DNA from: Anaeromyxobacter sp.
Lineage (GTDB): Bacteria > Myxococcota > Myxococcia > Myxococcales > Anaeromyxobacteraceae
Length of the DNA: 5,541 bases
Direction of reading: 5' to 3'
Assembly (NCBI GenBank): GCA_020028115.1
Contig: JAHWYA010000166.1
Span: 1-5,541, forward strand
Below the pieces are notes generated by a model, which was not told where the DNA came from, did not search any database, and saw nothing but the letters and a program-made list of their open reading frames with translations. The stretch's first letter is position 1; each line of letters begins with the position of its first letter. The position numbers and the translations under genes are program-made. Shown one piece after another: positions 1 to 5,541 of the stretch.

Positions 1-1870
1 CGCCGTGGGCGGGGGCCGCGTGCCCGTGCGCGTGCCCGTCCGCGTGGACGGCGCCGTCCGAGGCATGGACCGCGACCGACGTGTGCGACATCGCCGTCGC
101 CGTCGCCGAGTGCGGATCCTCGTTGTGCTCGTCGTGGTGGCCCTCGCCGCCGCGGTACTCGCCGGTGAAGGTCATGTAATACGAGCGGTACATGTAGAAG
201 GCGGTGCCGGTCGCCGCGACGATGCCGATCACGTAGATGAGCGGCCCGAGCCAGGGCGCCGGCGTCCCGAAGAGCGCGAGGTGGTTGCTCGTGAACGCCT
301 TCCAGAGGATCTCGTCCTTGGAGTAGAAGCCGTTCGCGATCGGGAAGCCCGCGATGGCGATGCACGCGTAGAGGTAGGTCCAGCGCGTGATGGGCATGTA
401 CTTCTTGAGCCCGCCCATCTTCCGCATGTCCTGCTCGTGGTGGCAGCCGAGGATCACCGACCCCGACCCGAGGAAGAGGGTCGCCTTGAAGAAGGCGTGG
501 GTGAGGAGGTGGTAGGCGCCGGCCCAGTAGGAGCCGATGCCCACGCCGATGAACATGAACCCGAGCTGGGAGACCGTCGAGTACGCGAGGACCTTCTTGA
601 TGTCGTACTGGAAGAAGCCGATCGACGCGGCGAACAGCGCGGTGAGCGCGCCGACGAGGGCGACCCAGCCCATCGCCGAGGGCGACAGCGCGTAGATGAA
701 GTTGAGGCGCGCCACCATGTACACGCCGGCGGTGACCATCGTCGCCGCGTGGATGAGGGCGGAGACCGGCGTCGGGCCGGCCATCGCGTCGGGGAGCCAG
801 ACGTAGAGGGGGAGCTGGGCGCTCTTGCCCATCGCGCCGACGAACAGGAGGATCCCGATGAGCGCGAGGAGCGAGACGCCCCAGATCTCCTGGTGGAGGA
901 GGCCCGTCTTCACGCCGCCCGCGTCGAGGACGATCTGGTCCCGCAGCTCGCGGAAGTTCATCGTCGGGCCGACCTTCACGCCGTCCACGCGGGGCGCGAG
1001 CGCGTCGGACTGCGCCGCGTCCGCCGCGCCGGCGACGGCCTGCACGCCCGGGCGCGGCACGTAGTCGGTCGTGCGGAGCCCGTCGCGGGGCGCCCACGAG
1101 CCGCCGAGGCCCCAGAACAGGAGCAGGAGGCCCGCGAGGAAGCCGAAGTCGCCGAAGCGGTTCACGACGAAGGCCTTCATGCCGGCCGCGGCCTTCTCGG
1201 GGTCCGTGTACCAGAAGGCGATGAGGAGGTAGGACGCGAGGCCGACGCCCTCCCACCCGAAGAACATGATCGCGAAGCTGTCCCCCATGACGAGGAGGAG
1301 CATCGCGAAGACGAAGAGGTTGAGGTACGAGAAGAACCGCCAGTACGCGGGCTCGTCGGCCATGTAGCCGATCGAGAAGACGTGGATGAGCGTCCCGATC
1401 CCGGTGATGACGAGCACCATCATCATCGAGAGCTGGTCGAGGGCGAACCCGAGGTCGACCGAGAGCCGCCCGGCGGTGAGCAGGTTCCAGAGGGTGTTCT
1501 GGAGGAACCGCTCCTCGGCCGGCAGCGCGAGCATCTGGCGGAACGCGTAGAGGGCCGTCCCGAAGGCGAGGAGCATCGCCGTCACCGCGATGCGGTGGAC
1601 GATCTTCTTGCCGAACATCCGCTGGAGCTTCCAGCCGATGGTTGCGTTGATCGCCGCCCCGATGATCGGGAAGAGCGGGATGAGCCAGAGGTACGAGACG
1701 TGGTGCACGTGGAGCGCCGTGGCGACGGCGTGCCCTGCGGCCTCGGCGTGCCCGGCGGCGGCCCCGCCGTGCTCCGCGGCCGCCTGGACGTGCTCGGCGC
1801 CGTGCTCGGCGGACGCCCGGAGCAGCTGGGCGAGTGCGTTCCCGATGGTGGTCATGTTCAGGAGGTCCAT
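1..1870 (-). CDS. nuoL: NADH-quinone oxidoreductase subunit L, N-terminal 623 residues (3' end outside window)
   Basis: NuoL (ND5) is the distal antiporter-like proton-pumping subunit of the membrane arm. The reading frame is uninterrupted from ATG at 1870 to the window edge (623 codons plus one base). Key sites: FFGWEGVGLASYLLIAFWY (203-221) with the helix-5 glutamate E207; GKSAQLPLYVWLPDAMAGPT (348-367) with the helix-7 lysine K349; ALIHAATMVTAGVY with H374; YDIKKVLAYSTVSQLGFMF (422-440); H454 and H458; and GFYSKDEIL with K518, matching E. coli K399. The C-terminal helices and the long lateral helix HL would lie beyond the window. Three segments are unlike E. coli: a His/Ala-rich N-terminal extension (about 22-57), an insertion before NFREL (about 258-304), and a His-rich loop from residue 578. 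The ATG is 3 bases after the nuoK stop, with GGGA 7 bases upstream. A second ATG at codon 6 lacks a clear ribosome site. Loss of the GEYRG-type loop end is not seen. Confidence 0.96.
   Translation of the reverse strand, partial: MDLLNMTTIGNALAQLLRASAEHGAEHVQAAAEHGGAAAGHAEAAGHAVATALHVHHVSYLWLIPLFPIIGAAINATIGWKLQRMFGKKIVHRIAVTAMLLAFGTALYAFRQMLALPAEERFLQNTLWNLLTAGRLSVDLGFALDQLSMMMVLVITGIGTLIHVFSIGYMADEPAYWRFFSYLNLFVFAMLLLVMGDSFAIMFFGWEGVGLASYLLIAFWYTDPEKAAAGMKAFVVNRFGDFGFLAGLLLLFWGLGGSWAPRDGLRTTDYVPRPGVQAVAGAADAAQSDALAPRVDGVKVGPTMNFRELRDQIVLDAGGVKTGLLHQEIWGVSLLALIGILLFVGAMGKSAQLPLYVWLPDAMAGPTPVSALIHAATMVTAGVYMVARLNFIYALSPSAMGWVALVGALTALFAASIGFFQYDIKKVLAYSTVSQLGFMFIGVGIGSYWAGAYHLLTHAFFKATLFLGSGSVILGCHHEQDMRKMGGLKKYMPITRWTYLYACIAIAGFPIANGFYSKDEILWKAFTSNHLALFGTPAPWLGPLIYVIGIVAATGTAFYMYRSYYMTFTGEYRGGEGHHDEHNEDPHSATATAMSHTSVAVHASDGAVHADGHAHGHAAPAHG
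5..139 (-). repeat. His-rich low-complexity loop of NuoL
   Basis: Codons 578-622 of nuoL include 11 His (578, 579, 582, 587, 596, 602, 609, 613, 615, 617, 622) amid Ala, Gly, Asp and Ser. The 5-58 part consists of alternating CAC-GGC/GCG units. By alignment with E. coli it follows transmembrane helix 13, where many homologues have a shorter His-rich loop. It runs to within a few bases of the window edge, so its full length is unknown. Confidence 0.75.
1700..1807 (-). repeat. His/Ala-rich N-terminal extension of NuoL
   Basis: Codons 22-57 of nuoL carry 8 His (23, 27, 34, 41, 47, 54, 56, 57) among Ala, Gly and Glu, in a loose AEH/GHA repeat. The segment comes before the first normal NuoL helix (YLWLIPLFPIIGAAI, about 60-74). 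Codon use and frame match the rest of the gene, so it looks like a genuine part of the protein. Confidence 0.75.
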
Positions 1871-1873
1871 CGC

Positions 1874-2188
1874 CTATTCCCGCATGAGGTCCGCGAAGCG
1901 GACGTCGATGGTCTTGAACGTCTGGAAGATGGCCAGGACGATCGCGAGGCCCACCGCGGCCTCCGCGGCCGCGAGGACGATGACGAAGAGGGCGAAGACC
2001 TGCCCCGAGACGCCGCCCGTCACGTAGTGGTTGAAGGCGACGAAGTTCACGTTCGCGCCGTTGAGGATGAGCTCGACGCCCATCAGCACGCCGACCGCGT
2101 TGCGCCGCGTCGCGACGGTGACGAGGCCGAACGTGAAGAGCAGCGCGCCGACGACGAGGAAGTGGGTGAGGCTGATCGAGGTGATCAT
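1874..2188 (-). CDS. nuoK: NADH-quinone oxidoreductase subunit K
   Basis: NuoK (ND4L) is a three-helix membrane subunit between NuoJ and the antiporter-like subunits, and it forms part of the central hydrophilic axis for protons. The product is 104 residues, close to the usual 100. Both buried glutamates essential in E. coli (E36 and E72) are present: E39 in MGVELILNGANVNFVAF and E76 in LAAAEAAVGLAIVLA. Three hydrophobic segments span about 6-26, 31-51 and 62-88, and the conserved RRNAVGVLMGVE stretch starts the second. The ATG at 2188 has GGAG 5 bases upstream and lies 12 bases after the nuoJ stop. TAG ends the gene 3 bases before the nuoL start, so NuoL translation is probably coupled. Length and key residues leave little doubt. 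The related MrpC/MnhC subunits are excluded by the neighbours. Confidence 0.97.
   Translation of the reverse strand: MITSISLTHFLVVGALLFTFGLVTVATRRNAVGVLMGVELILNGANVNFVAFNHYVTGGVSGQVFALFVIVLAAAEAAVGLAIVLAIFQTFKTIDVRFADLMRE
1878..1881 (-). promoter_or_regulatory. Weak nuoL ribosome site within the nuoK end
   Basis: Only GGGA, 7 bases before the ATG, resembles a ribosome site, and it lies in the last codons of nuoK. With a 3-base gap after the nuoK stop, nuoL probably depends on ribosomes finishing nuoK. The match is weak, so the start rests mainly on position. Confidence 0.45.
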
Positions 2189-2193
2189 GGCGT

Positions 2194-2197
2194 CTCC
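2194..2197 (-). promoter_or_regulatory. nuoK ribosome binding site
   Basis: GGAG lies 5 bases before the nuoK ATG, within the 12-base gap after nuoJ. The spacing is slightly short but acceptable. Confidence 0.65.
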
Positions 2198-2200
2198 GGC

Positions 2201-2833
2201 CTAATCGGCCTTGATCTCCTTGCGGGCGATGACGACGGCGCCGACGAGGGTCGCGAGGAGGACGAGGGAGGCGACCTCGAACGGCAGGAGCCACTTCGTC
2301 AGGAACCCGTTCCCGATCAGCGCGGTCGTCGGGGCGAGCGCCGCGGGGGCCCGCGCCGGCCAGGGGGTGAGCGTCACCACCGCGATGAGCACCGGGGCGA
2401 CCGAGATGCCGAGGAGCGCGCCGCCGAACGACCCGAAGGACGTGTTCGAGACGTTCACCTCGGTGATCCGGTTCGTCAGCATCACCGCGAAGAGGATGAG
2501 GACGAGGACGCCGCCGATGTAGATGAGCAGCTGCGTCACCGCGACGAAGTCCGCCGAGAGGAAGACGTAGAGCGACCCGGCGCCGAGGAGCGCCATGAGG
2601 AGCCCGACGGCCGAGTAGAGGATGTTCCGGGAGAGCGCGACGCCCGCCGCCCCCGCGATGGTGACCGCGGCGAGGACATAGAAGAGGACGTCGGTGAGCC
2701 CGGCGGGGCCCGTCGAGGCGACACCCGGCACGTACGCCGGCTGGATGACCTGCGTCGTCATGTAGCCGAGGAAGACGACGACGAGGAGCGTCGCGACGAA
2801 CCAGGCGGAGAGCTTTCCTGCGGTGGTCTTCAT
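2201..2833 (-). CDS. nuoJ: NADH-quinone oxidoreductase subunit J
   Basis: NuoJ (ND6) is a small membrane subunit whose third core helix, with a pi-bulge, takes part in coupling quinone reduction to proton pumping. The product is 210 residues (E. coli 184). The core is recognisable: LTDVLFYVLAAVTIAGAA (46-63), RNILYSAVGLLMALLGAGSL (69-88), and the bulge-helix region ADFVAVTQLLIYIGGVLVLI (94-113) followed by LFAVML. A last helix (about 182-202) ends in RKEIKAD. The frame stays open upstream to 3235, but that part overlaps nuoI out of frame. The ATG at 2833 is the better start because it comes just after the nuoI stop, has GTGAGG overlapping that stop, and begins the family-like hydrophobic protein. 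An additional N-terminal hydrophobic segment (11-24) precedes the usual first helix. The region between about 122 and 180 is also longer than in E. coli. TAG ends the gene 12 bases before nuoK. Confidence 0.94.
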   Translation of the reverse strand: MKTTAGKLSAWFVATLLVVVFLGYMTTQVIQPAYVPGVASTGPAGLTDVLFYVLAAVTIAGAAGVALSRNILYSAVGLLMALLGAGSLYVFLSADFVAVTQLLIYIGGVLVLILFAVMLTNRITEVNVSNTSFGSFGGALLGISVAPVLIAVVTLTPWPARAPAALAPTTALIGNGFLTKWLLPFEVASLVLLATLVGAVVIARKEIKAD

Positions 2834-2842
2834 CGTGGGCGG

Positions 2843-2848
2843 CCTCAC
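2843..2848 (-). promoter_or_regulatory. nuoJ ribosome binding site overlapping the nuoI stop
   Basis: GTGAGG, which includes the nuoI TGA, ends 9 bases before the nuoJ ATG. It decides the start: the frame stays open far upstream, but only this ATG has a ribosome site and avoids a long out-of-frame overlap with nuoI. Confidence 0.7.
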
Positions 2849-3555
2849 TTGGTCTCGGTGGTGGGCTTGTCCGCGGCCGGAGCGGCGGCGGGGGCCGTGG
2901 GAGCGGGGGCAGCCGCAGCCGCAGCGGGAGCCGCAGCCGCCGGCTTCGCGGCCGGCTTCTTCTCCTCCGGGGGCCTGGGCGGCTCCGGCGGGAAGAACTT
3001 CGGGCCGGGGGCGTCCCACGCGCGCGTCTCGAGCTTCGCGCGCACGAGCGAGCCGAGCTCGACGCGGGGGTAGTACTCCGCGGTCTTGTCGACCTTGTAG
3101 ACCGGGAAGCCGGTCGCCGGGTCGGCCCAGCGGAACACGAGGTTCCGGATGTCGCTCTGCGACGCCTCGAACTCGCGCGTGTGCTGGATGGAGCCGGTCG
3201 GGCAGGGCTCGACGCAGAGCCCGCAGAACATGCACTTCGCCTCGTCGATGTCGAACTGCGTGACGACGCGCTGCTTCGGGTTCGCCGGGTCCTTCTCGAG
3301 CGTGATCTGGATGCAGCCGATCGGGCAGGCGCGCTCGCAGGCCTGGCAGCCCGTGCAGATCGCGGCGTCGACCTCGAGGAAGCCGCGGTACCGCGGCGGC
3401 AGCATGTCCCGGACGTGCATCGGCGTGCGGTCGGGGTACTGCACCGTCATCGGGCGCCGCACGAGGTGGGACAGCGTGATGGAGAGGCCGTGCCAGAAGG
3501 ACACCACCGTGTCCTTGATGGCGCCGGTGTACTCGCGGACCGTCGTCGTGGCCAT
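2845..3555 (-). CDS. nuoI: NADH-quinone oxidoreductase subunit I (2x[4Fe-4S] ferredoxin-like, TYKY type)
   Basis: NuoI (23-kDa/TYKY) carries the two 4Fe-4S clusters N6a and N6b, which pass electrons towards cluster N2 in NuoB next to the quinone site. The product is 236 residues; the family is usually about 160-210. The two cluster motifs are complete: C67-C70-C73-C77-P in CTGCQACERACP, and C108-C111-C114-C118-P in CMFCGLCVEPCP. By analogy with 8Fe ferredoxins, the fourth Cys of each motif serves the other cluster. The N-terminus (about 10-35) fits the amphipathic helices that dock NuoI on the membrane arm, and RYRGFLEVD precedes the first motif as in homologues. The odd part is the C-terminus: from about residue 185 it becomes Pro/Lys-rich and then almost pure Ala/Pro, with a Thr/Glu/Lys end. 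The start at 3555 has GGGGAG 10 bases upstream. The gene lies 16 bases after nuoH and 11 before nuoJ. Confidence 0.97.
   Translation of the reverse strand: MATTTVREYTGAIKDTVVSFWHGLSITLSHLVRRPMTVQYPDRTPMHVRDMLPPRYRGFLEVDAAICTGCQACERACPIGCIQITLEKDPANPKQRVVTQFDIDEAKCMFCGLCVEPCPTGSIQHTREFEASQSDIRNLVFRWADPATGFPVYKVDKTAEYYPRVELGSLVRAKLETRAWDAPGPKFFPPEPPRPPEEKKPAAKPAAAAPAAAAAAPAPTAPAAAPAADKPTTETK
2857..2964 (-). repeat. GC-rich simple repeat encoding the NuoI Ala/Pro tail
   Basis: The strand reads as degenerate GCN runs, with several copies of a GCTGCG/GCCGCA-type hexamer that are clearest at about 2910-2940. It encodes residues 198-233 of NuoI, mostly Ala with Pro and a few Lys/Thr. The reading frame is kept through the nuoI stop. 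Such runs expand and shrink by slippage, so the length probably varies between relatives. Confidence 0.7.
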
Positions 3556-3565
3556 GTCGTTCCGG

Positions 3566-3571
3566 CTCCCC
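3566..3571 (-). promoter_or_regulatory. nuoI ribosome binding site
   Basis: GGGGAG directly follows the nuoH TAA and sits 10 bases before the nuoI ATG. It is the longest purine match to the anti-Shine-Dalgarno sequence in the window, and it supports the ATG at 3555 as the start. Confidence 0.75.
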
Positions 3572-4951
3572 TTACCAGTGCGTGAGGTCGACGCGGTCGC
3601 CCGCCGCGGTGATGTTGGCCTTGGTCTGCCGCAGGAAGACCGCGAGCACGACCGCGAACACCGCCGTCAGGACGCCGCCCGTCACGGTCGCCGCCACCGG
3701 GTAGCGGGCGACGACGATCATCCAGAGGAGCGTCGCGACGAAGGAGACGAAGGCGAACGGGACGAGGTACTTCCAGCAGAGCGTCATCATCTGGTCGACG
3801 CGGATGCGGGGCAGCGTCCAGCGGATCCAGACGATCACGTTCAGGACGACGAGCGTCTTCACGACGAAGACGACGAGCGAGGCGAGCTGCAGGCCCCACC
3901 ACGCCGCGCCCGGGAGCGGGCCCGGGCCGATCGCGTCCTGGAAGGTCTGCAGGGTCGTGCCGGGGACCTGCCAGCCGCCGAAGAACAGCGTCACGGCGAC
4001 CGCGGCCATCACCCAGAGGTTCCCGAACTCCACGAGGAAGTAGAGCGCGAACCGGAAGGACGAGTACTCCGAGAGGTACCCGGCGACGAGCTCGGAGTCG
4101 GCCTCCGGGAGGTCGAACGGCGTCCGGTTGCCCTCGGCGAGCTGCGCGATGAAGAAGATGATGAACGCGACGAAGGCGAAGGGGTTCGTGAAGACGAACC
4201 ACTGCCAGGGCCACGGCCCCTGCGCGCGGATGATCCCCTGCATCGAGAGGGTGCCGGCCATGAGGATCGGCACCATGATCGCGATGCCCGCCGGGATCTC
4301 GTAGGAGATGACCTGCGCGGCGGACCGCATGCCGCCGAAGAGCGCCCACTTGGAGTTCGACGACCAGCCCGCGAGCATGATGCCGACCACCACGAGGGCG
4401 GTCACCGAGATCATGTAGAAGATGCCGACGTTCAGGTCGGCCGCGATGATGCTCTCGCCGAAGGGCAGGGCGACGAAGGTGAGCGCGAACCCGACGAGGA
4501 CGAAGTACGGCGCGGCGCGGAAGAGGAGCTGGTCGGCCTCCGCCGGGACGAGGTCCTCCTTGAGGAGGAGCTTCACCGCGTCCGCGATCCACTGGAAGAA
4601 GCCGCCGGCGCCCACGCGGTTGTAGCCGATGCGGCTCTGCATGCGGGAGCTGACCCGCATCTCCCACCAGACGGTGGTGCCGGAGATGATCGCGCCGAAG
4701 TTGAGGAGCATGAACCCGAGGAGGGCCGCGGCGCCGGCGTACGCGCCGGCCTTCGCGGTCGGGCTCCACGCGGCGTAGTTCCCGCCGAGCTGGTTCACGA
4801 GCGCCTCGAACATCGCCGGCTTCGTGAGCGGCGAGAGCACGAGGATGGCGCCGAAGAGCGCGACCGGCAGGATGAAGCCGACCGCGAGCGTGAGCAGCAC
4901 CACCGACTTCGCGGTGCGCTTCGGGGCGTAGGGGATGGCGGGGACGCTCAT
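3572..4951 (-). CDS. nuoH: NADH-quinone oxidoreductase subunit H (membrane quinone-chamber subunit)
   Basis: NuoH (ND1) is the membrane subunit that joins the peripheral arm to the pump arm and holds the quinone tunnel and the start of the proton pathway. The product is 459 residues, against 325 in E. coli. Signatures in order: [18 protein letters not shown] (97-114), [17 protein letters not shown] (120-136), [19 protein letters not shown] (195-213) with SYEIP (216-220), [18 protein letters not shown] (275-292) with acidic residues D280, E284 and E287, and [13 protein letters not shown] (377-389). The extra length is a hydrophobic N-terminal segment (about 15-42) with a hydrophilic linker before the usual first helix, plus a C-terminal hydrophobic segment (about 420-440) with a polar tail. 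The usual GPNRVG reads GYNRVG here. The ATG overlaps the nuoD stop and has GGAG 8 bases upstream. TAA ends the gene 16 bases before nuoI. Identification is firm; the role of the extensions is unknown. Confidence 0.97.
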   Translation of the reverse strand: MSVPAIPYAPKRTAKSVVLLTLAVGFILPVALFGAILVLSPLTKPAMFEALVNQLGGNYAAWSPTAKAGAYAGAAALLGFMLLNFGAIISGTTVWWEMRVSSRMQSRIGYNRVGAGGFFQWIADAVKLLLKEDLVPAEADQLLFRAAPYFVLVGFALTFVALPFGESIIAADLNVGIFYMISVTALVVVGIMLAGWSSNSKWALFGGMRSAAQVISYEIPAGIAIMVPILMAGTLSMQGIIRAQGPWPWQWFVFTNPFAFVAFIIFFIAQLAEGNRTPFDLPEADSELVAGYLSEYSSFRFALYFLVEFGNLWVMAAVAVTLFFGGWQVPGTTLQTFQDAIGPGPLPGAAWWGLQLASLVVFVVKTLVVLNVIVWIRWTLPRIRVDQMMTLCWKYLVPFAFVSFVATLLWMIVVARYPVAATVTGGVLTAVFAVVLAVFLRQTKANITAAGDRVDLTHW

Positions 4952-4963
4952 CGATCGATCTCC
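4948..4963 (-). promoter_or_regulatory. nuoH ribosome site and nuoD/nuoH ATGA overlap
   Basis: On the minus strand GGAG (4963-4960) lies 8 bases before the nuoH ATG, inside the last codons of nuoD. The ATG shares bases with the nuoD TGA (ATGA). This layout favours ribosome re-initiation, which would keep the D and H subunits in step. The spacer is a short tandem of GATC units (CGATCGATCGATG), which also encodes the Ile-Asp-Arg end of NuoD. Confidence 0.8.
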
Positions 4964-5541
4964 GGGGCGACGACGTCGAGGCTGGCGATGAGGGCGACGA
5001 GGTCTGCGACCATGAGGCCGCTCGAGATGTCCTCGATGATCCCCATCGCGGTGAAGGAGCCGGTCCGGGCGCGCACGCGGTGGGCCTTCGCGGTCCCGTC
5101 GGACACGACGTAGTACGCGATCTCGCCGCGGGCGGACTCGACCCGGCCGACCGCCTCGCCGGCCTCGGGCTTCATGATGCGCGGCACCTTCGCCATGATC
5201 TCCCCCTCGGGGAGCGTCTCGAGCGCCTGCCGGACGATCTTCGAGGACTCGGCCATCTCGAGGCAGCGCACGTAGTACCGGTCGTACGAGTCGCCGACCG
5301 CGCCCGCCCAGCCCTTGCCGACCGGCACGTCGAACTTGAAGTTCGCGTAGGCGCCGTACGGCATGCTGCGCCGGAGGTCCCAGTCGACGCCCGAGCCGCG
5401 GAGGTTCGGGCCCGAGAGGCCGTAGTCGATCGCCTGCGGGCCGGAGATGACGGCGATGCCCCCGAGCCGCTTCTGGTACAGGTGGTTGAAGGAGATGAGC
5501 CGGTCGAACTCGACGAGGAACTTGTCGAAGTGGTCGAGGAA
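4948..5541 (-). CDS. nuoD: NADH-quinone oxidoreductase subunit D, C-terminal part (5' end outside window)
   Basis: NuoD is the 49-kDa-type subunit of the peripheral arm. With NuoB and NuoH it forms the quinone-reduction site, and it descends from the large subunit of [NiFe] hydrogenases. The frame is open from the window edge, giving 197 visible residues and a TGA stop; the family is usually about 370-420 residues, so roughly half is present. Family signatures, numbered from the first visible residue: [19 protein letters not shown] (40-58), followed by PYGAY; a [10 protein letters not shown] stretch (83-92); [13 protein letters not shown] (137-149); and the conserved C-terminus [11 protein letters not shown] (187-197). 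The internal ATG at 5364 is not the start, because conserved sequence continues upstream of it. The quinone-site His and Tyr near the N-terminus lie outside the window. The stop codon overlaps the nuoH start (ATGA), which implies translational coupling. It cannot be seen whether NuoC is fused upstream, as in E. coli NuoCD. Confidence 0.96.
   Translation of the reverse strand, partial: FLDHFDKFLVEFDRLISFNHLYQKRLGGIAVISGPQAIDYGLSGPNLRGSGVDWDLRRSMPYGAYANFKFDVPVGKGWAGAVGDSYDRYYVRCLEMAESSKIVRQALETLPEGEIMAKVPRIMKPEAGEAVGRVESARGEIAYYVVSDGTAKAHRVRARTGSFTAMGIIEDISSGLMVADLVALIASLDVVAPEIDR

Larger units (their letters stand above)
1..5541 (-). other. Partial nuo operon, D-H-I-J-K-L order
   Basis: Six co-directional genes are packed with a 4-base overlap (D/H) and gaps of 16 (H/I), 11 (I/J), 12 (J/K) and 3 bases (K/L), so they are almost certainly one transcript. 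No promoter-like spacer or hairpin terminator interrupts them. The D-to-H junction lacks the E, F and G genes that separate them in E. coli-type operons. The order matches the 11-subunit clusters (A-B-C-D-H-I-J-K-L-M-N) of archaeal Fpo and several bacterial groups. The operon's start, end and regulation lie outside the window. Confidence 0.93.

Noticed and set aside
1850..1855. Second ATG at nuoL codon 6 as the true start
   Set aside because: It has no better ribosome site, and the first ATG lies 3 bases after the nuoK stop as in coupled genes. It remains possible but less likely, and would not remove the His-rich segment.
1..1870. Possible frameshift in nuoL
   Set aside because: I translated the whole region codon by codon: it is continuous, with every family motif in one frame. 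It simply has no stop because the gene leaves the window.
5..3073. Plus-strand open frame of about 1000 codons
   Set aside because: It is the codon-register antisense of nuoL, nuoK and nuoJ, which share one frame. It stays open because Leu TTA/CTA and Ser TCA are avoided in the real genes. Its product is Arg/Glu/Asp/Val-rich with no recognisable domain, and the opposite strand holds firmly conserved proteins.
2834..3235. Upstream extension of the nuoJ frame
   Set aside because: This part overlaps nuoI out of frame, has shadow-like composition, and is unneeded because the ATG at 2833 has a ribosome site and the right position.
3447..4769. Minus-strand open frame of 440 codons overlapping nuoH
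   Set aside because: It is an out-of-frame reading of nuoH, dominated by Arg, Gly, Pro and His. The nuoH frame carries all family motifs.
4950..4960. Tandem GATC units at the nuoD/nuoH junction as a possible binding site
   Set aside because: There are only two to three units, fully accounted for by the NuoD C-terminal codons and the nuoH start, with no further copies nearby.
3149..5113. Plus-strand open frame of about 650 codons
   Set aside because: It is the codon-register antisense of nuoH, running on into nuoI and nuoD, with the same cause and the same Arg/Asp/Glu-rich low-complexity product.

Overview
The window is a stretch of a respiratory complex I operon (NADH:quinone oxidoreductase-type, nuo/Fpo superfamily), and every gene lies on the minus strand. 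Read in the direction of transcription (high to low coordinates) the order is nuoD (3' part only), nuoH, nuoI, nuoJ, nuoK and nuoL (5' part only). Coding sequence fills essentially the whole window. The gaps between genes run from a 4-base overlap to 16 bases, so no stretch of 300 bases lacks a gene. I see no promoter, terminator, RNA gene, mobile element, CRISPR array or origin. The long plus-strand reading frames are antisense shadows.

The DNA is very GC-rich, with strong C/G preference at third codon positions, and Leu TTA/CTA and Ser TCA codons are almost absent. That points to a high-GC bacterium. The phylum cannot be fixed from this window; Myxococcota, Gemmatimonadota, Acidobacteriota, Planctomycetota and related uncultured lineages are all possible.

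Layout: 5541-4948 is the C-terminal half of the 49-kDa-type quinone-site subunit NuoD. 4951-3572 is NuoH, the membrane subunit forming the quinone chamber. 3555-2845 is NuoI, the ferredoxin-like subunit with two 4Fe-4S clusters. 2833-2201 and 2188-1874 are the small membrane subunits NuoJ and NuoK. 1870-1 is the first 623 residues of the large antiporter-like subunit NuoL. Together these make the connecting module (D, H, I) that passes electrons to quinone and the start of the proton-pumping arm (J, K, L). NuoM and NuoN would be expected beyond position 1, and NuoA-C beyond position 5541.

The point most relevant to function is that nuoD runs directly into nuoH through an ATGA overlap. The NADH-oxidising genes nuoE, nuoF and nuoG, which sit between D and H in the E. 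coli-type operon, are absent here. This matches the 11-subunit arrangement, in which another electron donor may be used, although E/F/G could lie elsewhere in the genome. Several subunits also carry extra segments compared with E. coli: a His-rich N-terminus and a His-rich loop in NuoL, an insertion in NuoL, an Ala/Pro/Lys tail on NuoI, and extra membrane segments on NuoH and NuoJ. I do not see a novel system. The window is a conserved operon with lineage-specific elaborations.
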